Origin: Burkholderiales bacterium
GTDB lineage: Bacteria; Pseudomonadota; Gammaproteobacteria; Burkholderiales; Ga0077523
Direction: 5' to 3'
Assembly (NCBI GenBank): GCA_019745565.1
Contig: JAIESW010000051.1
Span: forward strand, 1 to 36,186
DNA length: 36,186 nucleotides
How positions within the stretch are numbered: position 1 is the first letter of the stretch; each line of letters starts with the position of its first letter. The position numbers were made by a program, and so were the translations under genes. The notes under the pieces were generated by a model. That model had not been told where the DNA came from. It did no database searches and worked only from the letters and a program-made list of their open reading frames with translations. Of the stretch, positions 8,434 to 17,348 are shown piece by piece.

Positions 8434-8808
8434 TCAGCCCCTGCCCCGCATCGCCAGCGCAATCACACCCACGACCAGCAACGCCGCCGCGGCATCGGTG
8501 ATCCAGTCATCGAGCCCCGCGTGGCGCCCGGGCAGCGTGGCCTGGTGCAGTTCGTCGGCCAGGCCGATGAGACCCACCAGCCCGAGTGCGATCCAGGCTC
8601 TCTGCAGGCCCATACCGATCGCGAACAATGTGGTGAGCGCGGCGAACGCCGCGAAGTGCGCGACCTTGTCCCACGGCGGCTCGAAGAGATTCACCGCACC
8701 GGGACCCGAGCCGAGGTAGAAGAGATTCACCGTCAGCGCGACCGCGAGCCCCGCGCATGCGAGGCGCACCGGACGCGCGGCCGCGAACTGCAGCAGCCGG
8801 CGCAGCAT
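8434..8808 (-). CDS. VanZ-like membrane protein
   Basis: A small 124-residue membrane protein with about four hydrophobic segments. It shows the VanZ-family pattern: WDKVAHFAAFA near residues 45-55, an acidic helix ending in DELHQATLPGR near 84-94, and DDWITDAAAALL after it. VanZ-like proteins are named for teicoplanin resistance in enterococci, but in proteobacteria they commonly sit in polysaccharide loci and their role is unknown. The ATG overlaps the manC stop (TAATG), so translation is probably coupled. Confidence 0.85.
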   Translation of the reverse strand: MLRRLLQFAAARPVRLACAGLAVALTVNLFYLGSGPGAVNLFEPPWDKVAHFAAFAALTTLFAIGMGLQRAWIALGLVGLIGLADELHQATLPGRHAGLDDWITDAAAALLVVGVIALAMRGRG

Positions 8809-10244
8809 TACTTCTTCGACTTCTCTTCGCCGCGATTCCAGTCGTCGGCGAAGCGCACGATGTCGTCTTCGCCGAGATAGCTGCCCGACTGCACCTCGAT
8901 CACGTGCAGCGGCACCAGGCCGGGATTGGCGAGCCGGTGTTTCACGCCGAGCGGGATGTATGTGGATTGATTCTCGGAGAGGAGGATCTCTTCATCGCCG
9001 CGCGTCACGAGCGCGGTGCCGCTCACGACGACCCAATGCTCGGCGCGATGGTGGTGCAGTTGCAGCGAGAGCTTCGCCCCCGGGTTCACGGTGAGGCGCT
9101 TCACCTGGTAGCGCCCGCCGGCGTCGATGCCTTCGTACGAACCCCAGGGGCGATACACGCGCCGGTGCGTGACGTGCTCGGAGCGCTCGGCGCTCTTCAT
9201 GCGGTCCACCAGCAGCTTCACGTCCTGGGCTGACTTGCGTGAAGACACCAGCACCGCGTCGGCGGTCTCGACGATGACGAGGTCGTCCACGCCGACGGCG
9301 GCGACCATGCGGTTCTCGGCCTTGATGAACGTGTTCGAGACATCGGCTGCGAGCACGTCACCCTGTACGACGTTGCCCTCGGGCGTCTTGTCGTGCAGGT
9401 CCCACAACGCGTCCCACGAACCCACGTCGTTCCAGCCCATTTCCACGGGAACGACCGCGCCGAGCTTGGTTTTCTCCATCACCGCGTAGTCGATGGAGAT
9501 GGAGGGTGACTCGGCGAACGCGGCTTCATCGAGCCGGCAGAAGTCCATGTCGATGCGGCTCGCCGCCAGCGCCTTGCGCACCGCACTCAGGATCGCGGGC
9601 TGGAACACACCGAGTTCCTCGACGTAGGACGAAGCCTTCAGCACGAACATGCCGCTGTTCCAGAAATACTCGCCGGAGGCGACGAAGCGCTGCGCGGTTT
9701 CGAGATTGGGCTTTTCGACGAACTGCGCTACCGCAAACGTGTTGTTGAAGTCGGTCATCGGTCCGCCGCGGCGGATGTAGCCGTAACCGGTTTCGGGGCC
9801 GCTCGGGATGATGCCGAAGGTGGTCAACAGTCCCTGGTTAGCGGCGATCGAGGCGGTCTGGATCGCGTGGCGGAACGCGGCGGCATCGTGAATAGCGTGG
9901 TCCGACGGCAGCACCAGCATCAGGCTGTCCGGATCTTCCTTGGCCAGGGTGACCGCGGCTGCGGCCACGGCCGGGGCGGTGTTGCGGCCGATCGGTTCGA
10001 GCAGCAGGAGCTTAGGGGTCACGCCGATCGCGCGCATCTGCTCGGCTACGAGGAATCGATGCTCTTCGTTGCAGATGACCACCGGTGCCGCCAGGTCCGG
10101 CAGGCCTTCCAGACGCCGCAGGGTCTCCTGCAGCATGGTGAAGTCGCTGGTGAGGCGGAGGAACTGCTTCGGGTAGGCGCTGCGCGACAGCGGCCAGAGC
10201 CGCGTGCCGGAGCCGCCACAAAGGACGACGGGATGAATCTTCAA
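8808..10244 (-). CDS. manC: Mannose-1-phosphate guanylyltransferase / mannose-6-phosphate isomerase
   Basis: A bifunctional 478-residue enzyme that makes GDP-mannose for polysaccharide synthesis. The N-terminal nucleotidyltransferase domain carries GGSGTRLWPLSR at residues 10-21 and the PKQFL motif. The C-terminal cupin is the type II phosphomannose isomerase, with YRPWGSYE, a Q-LHHHRAEHW metal-site segment and the end motif GEDDIVRFADDWNR. Length and order match ManC/CpsB/AlgA. It is the first gene of a two-gene unit with the VanZ-like gene and is divergent from the lipoprotein gene at 10510. Confidence 0.96.
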   Translation of the reverse strand: MKIHPVVLCGGSGTRLWPLSRSAYPKQFLRLTSDFTMLQETLRRLEGLPDLAAPVVICNEEHRFLVAEQMRAIGVTPKLLLLEPIGRNTAPAVAAAAVTLAKEDPDSLMLVLPSDHAIHDAAAFRHAIQTASIAANQGLLTTFGIIPSGPETGYGYIRRGGPMTDFNNTFAVAQFVEKPNLETAQRFVASGEYFWNSGMFVLKASSYVEELGVFQPAILSAVRKALAASRIDMDFCRLDEAAFAESPSISIDYAVMEKTKLGAVVPVEMGWNDVGSWDALWDLHDKTPEGNVVQGDVLAADVSNTFIKAENRMVAAVGVDDLVIVETADAVLVSSRKSAQDVKLLVDRMKSAERSEHVTHRRVYRPWGSYEGIDAGGRYQVKRLTVNPGAKLSLQLHHHRAEHWVVVSGTALVTRGDEEILLSENQSTYIPLGVKHRLANPGLVPLHVIEVQSGSYLGEDDIVRFADDWNRGEEKSKK

Positions 10245-10509
10245 GGAGTTACCTGTTTCGAACGGTTGGTCGTCGAGCCCGGCTTCAGCGCGGCGTGCCG
10301 GGGATCAGGCCAGGGATGATAGCAACAAGCCTTCCTGCGGCCTGCTCCCAGGGCAGGGTATAAAGAATGTCGCCAAACCCCAACAGAAAGCTTGCAAGGT
10401 GTCCAGAATCGGGGGCAGAATTCTCTCAAAGTTATAGATTTTGGCTGGCGTCGGGTTTGCCCGAACGGATCGAGGCGCCGGAAATACCAGACCCTCGAAG
10501 GGCAAACCC
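10245..10509. other. Divergent promoter region between manC and the lipoprotein gene
   Basis: A 265-bp gap with no gene. It contains an A/T-richer stretch (about 10360-10445) including TATAAA at 10359-10364 and TATAGA near 10434, possible -10 elements for the plus strand, but no convincing -35. I saw no clear Fur box. Confidence 0.4.
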
Positions 10510-12261
10510 ATGCAAGAGAGACCTGCGGCCCTCGGGCTGGCGCATCGGCTTCCTGTAGTCCTTCTCGTCGTAGTTGCTGTGGCCTTAACCGCCTGCGGGG
10601 GCGGCGGTGGCGGCGCTTCACCTGGGCTCGCGCCCACGGCGAGCCCGCCACCGATAAACCCGCCCAGTCAGTTCGCCTCGGGCGGCAAATCGTTCACGGC
10701 GGTCAGTGACCGCAGCCTGGCACTCCCGCTTTACGGGATTTCGATTCCGTTCGCGGCCGTGGTGCCGGCGGGCAGCGTCTTCGCCGGGCGCCGCCTCGAG
10801 GCCGACGGCAGCATCAGCGTGACGTTCGAGTCTGGGTTCGGTACCGAACGCGCGGTGCGGTTCGCTGCGACGGGTGTGCTGCCGTTCATCGGGACGAGCG
10901 GCGACGTCGACTATCTCGAGTTCGGCGCACTGGGCAGCGTGCCGACGCTGCTCGACTTCACGCGCTTCGGAACACTTTCGTTCAGCTCGCCCACGCAGCA
11001 GGTTGTCGCGTTCTACGGTGGCTTCGAAACGCCCACGGGCGCCGGGCCGACGGCGGGGACCTTGTCCTACCAGGGCGGTGCCATCGCGGCGGAACAGCGC
11101 GGCGCGACCTTCTTCGCACTGGCCGGCTCGATCCACCTCGAAGCCGATTTCACGTCGAACACCATCTACGGATCGATCAACAACCTGAAACGCTTCGACG
11201 ACAATGGCGCTGCCCTCGGCGACTACGACTATCGCTTCATCCTATCCGGCGTAAGCATCACGAACGCCGGCGGCAGTCGTACATTCAACGGCGGCATCAC
11301 CGCGCAGCGTCTCGACAACGGCAACACGGCCACGAACGGTACGTCGCTGATCATCGGCCGCTTCTTCGGCAATGCAGCCCAGGAGGCCGCGGGCGTATGG
11401 CAGACCGATGTCATCGCGGGTCGGGACATCTGGGGGTCGTTCGGTGCCACCACCAACGTCGTCAGCGGCACGGCAACATTCCTCCAGTCGGTCGGCACCC
11501 CTCTGGCGCTGACCCACCAGACCACGGTCGAGATCAATCAGACGACCGATGTCGCGACGACCATCGCGTCGCCGGCGGCGACGGTGACACCGCTCGCGAA
11601 CGGTGGCCTCACGTTCTCGGATGTCTCGCTGGGGACGTTCAATCCCCCCGGATCTTCCACCGCCCCGCACCTCGATACGACCGGCATTTTCGTGACCGGC
11701 ACCAACGCCGTGGCGGTATCGGGCGCGAGCGGCGCGTCACCGCCGTCGTTCCCCTTCCTCGCCGAGCGAGGCACGTTGTCGTACGCACGCTTTGGCTACT
11801 GGATAGATACATCGCGTGCATCTAGCGACGACGTGTTCGTCTACAACTACTTTGCCACCGGTGTGCAGACACCGGGCAGTTCCATGCCGAGCAGTGGTAC
11901 GGCGACCTATGCTGGCACCACGGTGGGCAAGGTGGTCGATGCCACCAACACCGCGACGGACTTCTTTGGCAAAGTGAACCTGACGGCGAACTTCGGTACG
12001 GCGACCATCAGCGGGAGCGTGCATTCGCTCGAGAGCACGACAGCGCTGCCGCTGACCGGCATCAATCTCAATTCGGGGACGATCACGAACAACACGTTCG
12101 CGGGCGGCGCGGGTTCGGCGAGTGCCGTGGGCGGTGTAGGCACGGGGACATGGCAGGGCACCTTCCACGGTCCGGCCGCCAACGAGTTGGCGGGTACGTA
12201 TACGTTGAACGGTGGGGGTGGCTCGCTGCAGGCGTGGGGGTCGTTCGGGGCGGGACGCTGA
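10510..12261 (+). CDS. TbpB-like two-lobed surface lipoprotein (putative SLAM substrate)
   Basis: A 583-residue lipoprotein. The ATG at 10510 gives a short charged start, a hydrophobic stretch and the lipobox LTAC, with the lipid-bearing Cys at residue 29, followed by a poly-Gly tether. The rest is almost all beta-type sequence rich in G, T and N. Two related halves each end in a signature: FFGNAAQEAAGVW...IWGSFGA near residue 300, and AANELAGTYTL...AWGSFGAGR at the C-terminus. The second resembles the C-terminal barrel motif of transferrin-binding protein B-like proteins (GSFGAKR type). The SLAM gene begins 31 bp downstream, the expected arrangement for a lipoprotein flipped to the cell surface. 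The ligand (iron carrier, haem, other) is unknown. Confidence 0.82.
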   Translation: MQERPAALGLAHRLPVVLLVVVAVALTACGGGGGGASPGLAPTASPPPINPPSQFASGGKSFTAVSDRSLALPLYGISIPFAAVVPAGSVFAGRRLEADGSISVTFESGFGTERAVRFAATGVLPFIGTSGDVDYLEFGALGSVPTLLDFTRFGTLSFSSPTQQVVAFYGGFETPTGAGPTAGTLSYQGGAIAAEQRGATFFALAGSIHLEADFTSNTIYGSINNLKRFDDNGAALGDYDYRFILSGVSITNAGGSRTFNGGITAQRLDNGNTATNGTSLIIGRFFGNAAQEAAGVWQTDVIAGRDIWGSFGATTNVVSGTATFLQSVGTPLALTHQTTVEINQTTDVATTIASPAATVTPLANGGLTFSDVSLGTFNPPGSSTAPHLDTTGIFVTGTNAVAVSGASGASPPSFPFLAERGTLSYARFGYWIDTSRASSDDVFVYNYFATGVQTPGSSMPSSGTATYAGTTVGKVVDATNTATDFFGKVNLTANFGTATISGSVHSLESTTALPLTGINLNSGTITNNTFAGGAGSASAVGGVGTGTWQGTFHGPAANELAGTYTLNGGGGSLQAWGSFGAGR

Positions 12262-12292
12262 CCAAGCACTCTCACGCCTCGGCGCAGTGTTC

Positions 12293-13588
12293 ATGAAGTA
12301 CCTGGCGCGTGCGATCACGGTCGCAGCGCTGATCGCGTGTTTCGGCGTTGCGCGTGCTCAGTACGCCACCGACCCCGTCGAACCCCTGCGTCAGGCCATC
12401 CTCTCCGCTCGCTGGTCCGACGCCGAATACGAACTGGCGCAGATCCAGGGACGCATCGACGTCGACCAGATGGAGATCCTGTTCCTCACGGGCATGATCG
12501 CCGTCGGTCAGCAGCAGTGGGACCGTGCCGAGAACGCATTCCGGCGCATGCTGGACCGCAATCCCAACCTGCCACGCGTACGTCTCGAACTCGCGCGCGC
12601 TCTGTATGAACAGAACAAGGACCCGGGCGCGAAGCATCACTTCGAACTGGCGCTCGCCGGCAAGCTACCTCCGGCCGCAGAGGCGAACGTGCTCGCCTAC
12701 CTCGAGCGCATCCGCCGGCGCAAGTTGTGGGCGCTGGACATCTCTGCCGGCATCCTGCCCGACAGCAACGTCAACACCGGCACCAATCAGCAGATCATCA
12801 CCATCGGCGGCCTGCCGTTCACGCTGTCGAGCGAGGCGCGCGAGCAGTCGGACGTCGGCCTGGTGATCGCGGCTTCGGGCTGGCGCGGCGCGAAGCTCGC
12901 CGACAACTGGCAGATGCGCGGTTTCGCATCGCTGCTGCGGCGTGATTACTCCGACAGCCGTTACGACGACATGATCACGCGCATCGGTGCCGGTCCGCGC
13001 TACGTGGTCGGCAACGCCGAGTTCGGCGTGGCGCCGTTCTATGCCGAGCGGCGTTTCGGCAACGACATCTTCAACCGCTCCACCGGGTTGCGCGTGGATG
13101 GCGTGCGTCAGGTCGCGCCGCGCTGGATTGCAGAGAGCGTGTTCGAGGTGCAGGAGTTCACGTATCCCGGGCAACTCGGGCGCAACGGCGAGGTGTTCTG
13201 GCTCTACTCCGGTGGTCGCTTTCTGCTCTCGCCTTCATCGCAGATCCAGGTGGGCTTGGACTGGTACTTCGATCGCGCAAGCGATCCCGCATTCCGCAAC
13301 GACTCGCTCGGCCTGACGCTGGGCTACTTCAAGGACTGGTCCTGGGGACTGTCTACGGGGTTCACCACGCGCCTCGCGGCCATCGAATACGACGGCATCC
13401 AGCCGCTGTTCGGCGAGTACCGCAATGACAGCTTCAACACTTTCTCGCTGTCCGTCAGCAAACGCGACTGGCGTGTGTTCGAGTTCATTCCGATGATCAC
13501 GGTGTCGAAGTACGAGAGCCGTTCGAGCATCGATTTCTATTCGTTCGATCGCACGCAGGTGCTGTTTTCGTTCTCCAGGCGGTTGTAG
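12293..13588 (+). CDS. Surface lipoprotein assembly modifier (SLAM, DUF560) outer-membrane protein
   Basis: A 431-residue protein. The ATG at 12293 gives a clean signal peptide (MKYLARAITVAALIACFGVARAQ); in-frame codons upstream overlap the lipoprotein end and are disfavoured. Residues about 25-135 are TPR-like helices (AENAFRRMLDRNPNLPRVRLELARALYE is the tell-tale part). From about 150 on the protein is a beta-barrel with alternating aromatic residues, ending in YSFDRTQVLFSFSRRL as in SLAM/DUF560 proteins. SLAMs move TbpB- and HpuA-type lipoproteins to the outer face of the outer membrane. Its gene follows the TbpB-like lipoprotein on the same strand, so that lipoprotein is the likely client. 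Confidence 0.88.
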   Translation: MKYLARAITVAALIACFGVARAQYATDPVEPLRQAILSARWSDAEYELAQIQGRIDVDQMEILFLTGMIAVGQQQWDRAENAFRRMLDRNPNLPRVRLELARALYEQNKDPGAKHHFELALAGKLPPAAEANVLAYLERIRRRKLWALDISAGILPDSNVNTGTNQQIITIGGLPFTLSSEAREQSDVGLVIAASGWRGAKLADNWQMRGFASLLRRDYSDSRYDDMITRIGAGPRYVVGNAEFGVAPFYAERRFGNDIFNRSTGLRVDGVRQVAPRWIAESVFEVQEFTYPGQLGRNGEVFWLYSGGRFLLSPSSQIQVGLDWYFDRASDPAFRNDSLGLTLGYFKDWSWGLSTGFTTRLAAIEYDGIQPLFGEYRNDSFNTFSLSVSKRDWRVFEFIPMITVSKYESRSSIDFYSFDRTQVLFSFSRRL

Positions 13589-13602
13589 GGGGGCGGTTAT
13601 CT

Positions 13603-13650
13603 GCCCCCATCCCGACCTTCCCCCACGCTGCTCGCGTGGAGGAAGGAGGG
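13603..13650. repeat. Half copy of the palindromic repeat (copy 3a)
   Basis: GCCCCCATCCCGACCTTCCCCCACG with a single hairpin (CCACGCTGCTCGCGTGG-type loop) and GGAAGGAGGGG. The second hairpin is missing. It starts 14 bp after the SLAM stop and could act as a terminator. Confidence 0.7.
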
Positions 13651-13694
13651 GAGTGCGACGATCGGTGAAGCTGATCGTCGAAAGATGAACGATG

Positions 13695-13811
13695 GCCCCC
13701 ATCCCAACCTTCCCCCACCGCTGGTGGGGGAAGCAGTGCCTCCGGCTATGCAGCCTCAAGAGGTATACGTCCCCTCCCCCGGCTTCGCCGGGGGAGGGTT
13801 AGCGTGGGGGC
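13695..13811. repeat. Palindromic intergenic repeat, copy 3b
   Basis: Left end GCCCCCATCCCAACCTTCCCCC with ACC/GGT arms, a long linker with TATACGT, and a right hairpin with GGC/GCC arms ending GGGGGAGGGTTAGCGTGGGGGC. The right end belongs to a variant type also seen in the copy at 28267. It lies between convergent genes. Confidence 0.8.
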
Positions 13812-13820
13812 CCGCGATGT

Positions 13821-16391
13821 CTAAGGCGACGATACCGCGAGATCCCTCAACACCTGCGCGGCCTCGGGCCGCATCGGCTGCACGCGCCGCAGTTCCATCA
13901 GCAGCGCTCGGGCCGCTGGGGCATCCACCTCGCCGAGAGCGATGGCCATGCGCAGCAGAGGATCGTAAGCGGGGCGGAAGTCCGGGCTCACGCGCAACAC
14001 CGACAGGAGCGGTGCGCGCACCTGCGCCAGCATGCGCTGCACGTCGGACACCGGGTGCACGTCGCGCCCGGCTTCGATGAACCGATCGCGCGCAACCCAG
14101 TACGCGGCCAACCGCGAAGTCAGACCGGGTTCCGCGGCGGCGAGCAGTTCGTCCGGGTCGATGTCGACCTCGTTCAACAGTGCGAGCAGGCGGTCGCGGG
14201 GCAGCGAGTCGGGGGCATATGTGATGCGCGGGGCCCGATAGGCAACGACCGGATGGTCGTCGGTATTGAGCGGTGCGTTGCCCGCCAGGCGCGCCAGAGC
14301 ACGTGGTCCCGCGACGAAGCCGCCCAGCAGGGCGAACTCGTCCGCGATACCGAACTCACCGGGACTGTGCGGTAGCGCCGCCGTGGTCAACCGCCTGCGT
14401 ATCTCCTCCGGATCGAACCTGCGTCCATCCGCGTGAGCGACCAACCCGAGCACGGGTGTGTCCAGACTGTTGGTCGCGAGCATCGCCCACGCGTGCGGAT
14501 GCACGGCGACGAAGGTCCGCACGATGCTGCGCAACGTGTCGATGTCGAGCTGATGCAGCGGCAGCCATTGGCAGAAGAGACCGCCGTCCGCGAGACGCGC
14601 CTGCACTGCCTTGAAATGCTCCTCCGTGTACAGCGATCCGGAACCGTTGCGCGCAGGATGGAAGTTGTCCGAGACGATCACGTCGTAGCGCTCGTGCGCG
14701 GTGCGCACGAAGCGTCTCGCGTCGGCAGCCATCAGGTGCAGGCGAGGATTGCCGTCCCCGCCGATGAAATGGTTCGAAGCGTCGATGACTTCTGGCAGCA
14801 GTTCCACGGCATCCACCTGCAGGTTCGCATCCTCCGCGGCCGATGCCGCGGTGACGCCGGTGCCCAGGCCGAGAAAGAGTGCGCGCCGCGGTGCGGGATG
14901 CAGGAGGATCGGCAGCAGTGCCTGGCGCGCATCCGCGAAGACCGTCGCGCTGCTGCCTTCCTGCTGGCGATTGTTGATGTGCAGGCTTGCGACCCCGCCG
15001 GCATCTTCCACGATGCTGACCGCCGCCATCAGACCTTCGGTGTAGCGGACGATGCGCCCCCCCGGGGGCACGTCGACGATCGCGAGCGGGGGTGCCCACA
15101 CGGCGACCGCCAGCGTCGCGACCGCTGTCCCCCATTGCGCAATGGCGGACCATCCGCGCCGTGACGACAACAGCAGATAACCGGCGGCGATGAGGACGAG
15201 TGCGAGCTTCGGGCCGAGCCCGGGCAGCAACACGACGCCGAACACCAGGGGGGCGACGGCAGCGCCCAGCGTGTTCATGCCGAGGGCGCGTCCAAAACTG
15301 ACGCCCTCCGACCGGGCGCGGGTGGCGAGGTGACTGAAGAGGGCGCCCATCAGGACCGAGGGCAACAGGAACGCGGCGGTCGCGATGAGTGCTTCGGCTG
15401 CCAGGGCCGTGCCCATGCTGCGTCCCAGAGCTTGCAGCATCCATGTTTCGAGGGCGTCAGCGCCGTACAGGCTCGCGACGCCGAGGAGACAGCTCGCCGC
15501 GAGCGCGCGCAGCAGTGCGTCGCGTGTCCGTCGTTCGTCCTTCGCGGCGGAGTACCAGCGGCCATAGGCTGCCGCGCCAAGCGCGGTGCCGACCAGGTAC
15601 ACCGCGAGCAACAGCGCAAACGTGAACACGGTGTTCTCCGCCACCTGGCTCAGCACGCGAACCACCAGCACTTCGTAGCCGATGCCGAGCAGACCGGTGA
15701 CCGCGAGCACCCAAGGCAGATGCGACACGGATGGACGCGTGGCCGGCTGCTCGACATCGGCCGGTTCGACGAAGAGCTTCATCGCTGCGGCGGCGCATGC
15801 GAGATTCAGCGCCGCACACGCGGCCGCCGTGCGCCATAACCCGAGGGTCGGAACGAGCACGAAGGCGGCGGCGAGGACTCCGAGCACCGCGCCCAGCGTA
15901 TTGGCTGCGTAGAGGCCCGCGATGGATTCGCCGCGTCGACGCATGCCCTCGTGAATCCGCTCCATCGCCGGCAGCGTGGCACCCATGGCGGCCGTTGCGG
16001 GCAGCAGCAGCACGAAGGTGCCGCAGAAGGCCACGAACCCATGCCACAGGGGCGTGGGCTGAGAGCCGATGAGCATGAGGAGCGTGCTCGTGACCGGTTC
16101 CAGCAGGAGAGCCAGCGCGATGCTCCACAGTCCGATCGCGACTTCGCAGCCGGCGTACCACAGTGCAGGTCTGCGACTGCGATGGATGCGAGCGCTCAGC
16201 GCCAGTGCGCCCGATGCGAGCCCGCCGAAGAATGCGCCGATGACCGCGAGCACCGCCGCCGATTCATGGCCGAGCCACAGCGCGGTCTGCTGCGTCCAGA
16301 CGATCTGAAGGCCCAGTGCGGCGCATCCGGAGGCCACCATCAGGACCAGGGCGAAGCGCCATCGGCGGTCGGTTCGCGCAGCCGAGGTCAT
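13821..16391 (-). CDS. Fused membrane-transporter-like / spermidine-synthase-like protein
   Basis: An 856-residue protein. The N-terminal half (to about residue 450) holds a dozen or so hydrophobic helices of the type found in fused MFS/spermidine synthases. The next part is a SAM-binding aminopropyltransferase-like domain: LFLGLGTGVTAASAA near residue 505, an acidic VELLPEVID strand after it, and VIVSDNFHPARNGSGSLYT near 570. The final 200 residues are helical and unassigned. Whether it makes polyamines is not known; many such fusions are uncharacterised. The ATG at 16391 is preferred because GGAG lies 6 nt upstream; a GTG at 16427, two bases after the oxygenase stop, lacks a ribosome site. 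Confidence 0.85.
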   Translation of the reverse strand: MTSAARTDRRWRFALVLMVASGCAALGLQIVWTQQTALWLGHESAAVLAVIGAFFGGLASGALALSARIHRSRRPALWYAGCEVAIGLWSIALALLLEPVTSTLLMLIGSQPTPLWHGFVAFCGTFVLLLPATAAMGATLPAMERIHEGMRRRGESIAGLYAANTLGAVLGVLAAAFVLVPTLGLWRTAAACAALNLACAAAAMKLFVEPADVEQPATRPSVSHLPWVLAVTGLLGIGYEVLVVRVLSQVAENTVFTFALLLAVYLVGTALGAAAYGRWYSAAKDERRTRDALLRALAASCLLGVASLYGADALETWMLQALGRSMGTALAAEALIATAAFLLPSVLMGALFSHLATRARSEGVSFGRALGMNTLGAAVAPLVFGVVLLPGLGPKLALVLIAAGYLLLSSRRGWSAIAQWGTAVATLAVAVWAPPLAIVDVPPGGRIVRYTEGLMAAVSIVEDAGGVASLHINNRQQEGSSATVFADARQALLPILLHPAPRRALFLGLGTGVTAASAAEDANLQVDAVELLPEVIDASNHFIGGDGNPRLHLMAADARRFVRTAHERYDVIVSDNFHPARNGSGSLYTEEHFKAVQARLADGGLFCQWLPLHQLDIDTLRSIVRTFVAVHPHAWAMLATNSLDTPVLGLVAHADGRRFDPEEIRRRLTTAALPHSPGEFGIADEFALLGGFVAGPRALARLAGNAPLNTDDHPVVAYRAPRITYAPDSLPRDRLLALLNEVDIDPDELLAAAEPGLTSRLAAYWVARDRFIEAGRDVHPVSDVQRMLAQVRAPLLSVLRVSPDFRPAYDPLLRMAIALGEVDAPAARALLMELRRVQPMRPEAAQVLRDLAVSSP

Positions 16392-16428
16392 TCCGGCTCC
16401 GGAGGTCGGAGCGGATGCGGAGTGCACG

Positions 16429-17052
16429 TCAGCCGCCGAACGCGATCTTGTAGCCCCAGGAATCGAGCGTGGCCGGAATCGCGTTGAAGGCCATGGTGAT
16501 GCGTCTCGCGCCCGGATTCGGCGGCACCGCGTGCAGCAGATAACTGGGGAAGAACACCACGTCGCCGGGCTCGGGCTGCATGCTGATCCACTTGTCGGCG
16601 TTGTACGGTCCCGTGACGACGCCCGCGTGGTCGTTCTTGAACGAGAAGTCGGTGCCGCCGGGGGATTTCATGAACACGGTCCGCGCCTCCGGATGGGTTG
16701 GCGTGAGGTACACGACCCCGGAGATGAAACTGTTGGCGTGGTTGTGCATGGCCTGACGGCCGCCGTTGTCGAGCACGTTCACCCACATCTCCTTCAGCGA
16801 CCAGCCCATGCGCTCGCCGAAGAGCAGGGCGCCGAACTCCGACAGCAGCGGCGTGATGAGCGTGGCAGCCTGAACCAGGAGCGGACTGTCGCCGGGCTTC
16901 AGCATGGTCGTGTGCACCAGGTTCGCCGACGAGTTGTTCGCCGTGTTCGCGGCTGCGCTGAAGTGGGCCACCAATCCGCTCACGAGGTTGGGCCCTAACG
17001 CGCTCGGAACCCGCATGAACGGCGTGGGGAAAAGTCCGACGATCTCTTGCAT
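16429..17052 (-). CDS. TIGR02466-type 2OG-Fe(II) oxygenase
   Basis: A 207-residue putative 2-oxoglutarate/iron-dependent oxygenase. FPTPF at residues 8-12 is typical of the family start. Likely iron ligands lie in MHNHANSFISGVVYL (His103/His105 region) and in FPSYLLHAVPPN (His174); the 2OG-binding Arg is probably Arg183 or Arg184. This matches the small family with LFPTP starts and HxHxNS...SGVYYL motifs. The substrate is unknown; peptide or small-molecule hydroxylation is possible. It lies just upstream of the fused membrane/spermidine-synthase gene on the same strand (37-nt gap), so the two may be an operon. Confidence 0.85.
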   Translation of the reverse strand: MQEIVGLFPTPFMRVPSALGPNLVSGLVAHFSAAANTANNSSANLVHTTMLKPGDSPLLVQAATLITPLLSEFGALLFGERMGWSLKEMWVNVLDNGGRQAMHNHANSFISGVVYLTPTHPEARTVFMKSPGGTDFSFKNDHAGVVTGPYNADKWISMQPEPGDVVFFPSYLLHAVPPNPGARRITMAFNAIPATLDSWGYKIAFGG

Positions 17053-17348
17053 GGCACGACAGTGGGTTGGACGAAACGAATCGCGACCGCCGTGCGGCAG
17101 GCCGGAAGGCCGCGATGTTACGGACCCAAGTGCGACAGATTCGTGACGATGAAATGGGCGCTCACACGGGTAACACCGTTCCGGAAATATTCACAAGATG
17201 ACGAAAGGATCATCCCCCGCTTGGTCGTCGGGTCACATCGCGTCCTTAGCATCCTTGTGCCGGCAAAGGGTGCAAATGCAGCGCTCGATGCCGTCCACCG
17301 CACCCGCACCGGCGATTCAAACGCCGGACCAGCCACAAGGAGCATTGG
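17053..17348. other. Divergent promoter region before the PHP-type gene
   Basis: A 296-bp gap between the oxygenase (-) and the PHP-type gene (+). It should contain promoters for both, but I could not assign clear -10/-35 or -24/-12 elements. A TGGCACG at 17052 lacks a matching -12 GC. AAGGAG at 17337-17342 is the ribosome site of the downstream gene. Confidence 0.4.

Noticed and set aside
17052..17070. TGGCACG on the plus strand as a sigma-54 site for the PHP-type gene
   Set aside because: No GC at the -12 position, and it overlaps the oxygenase start.
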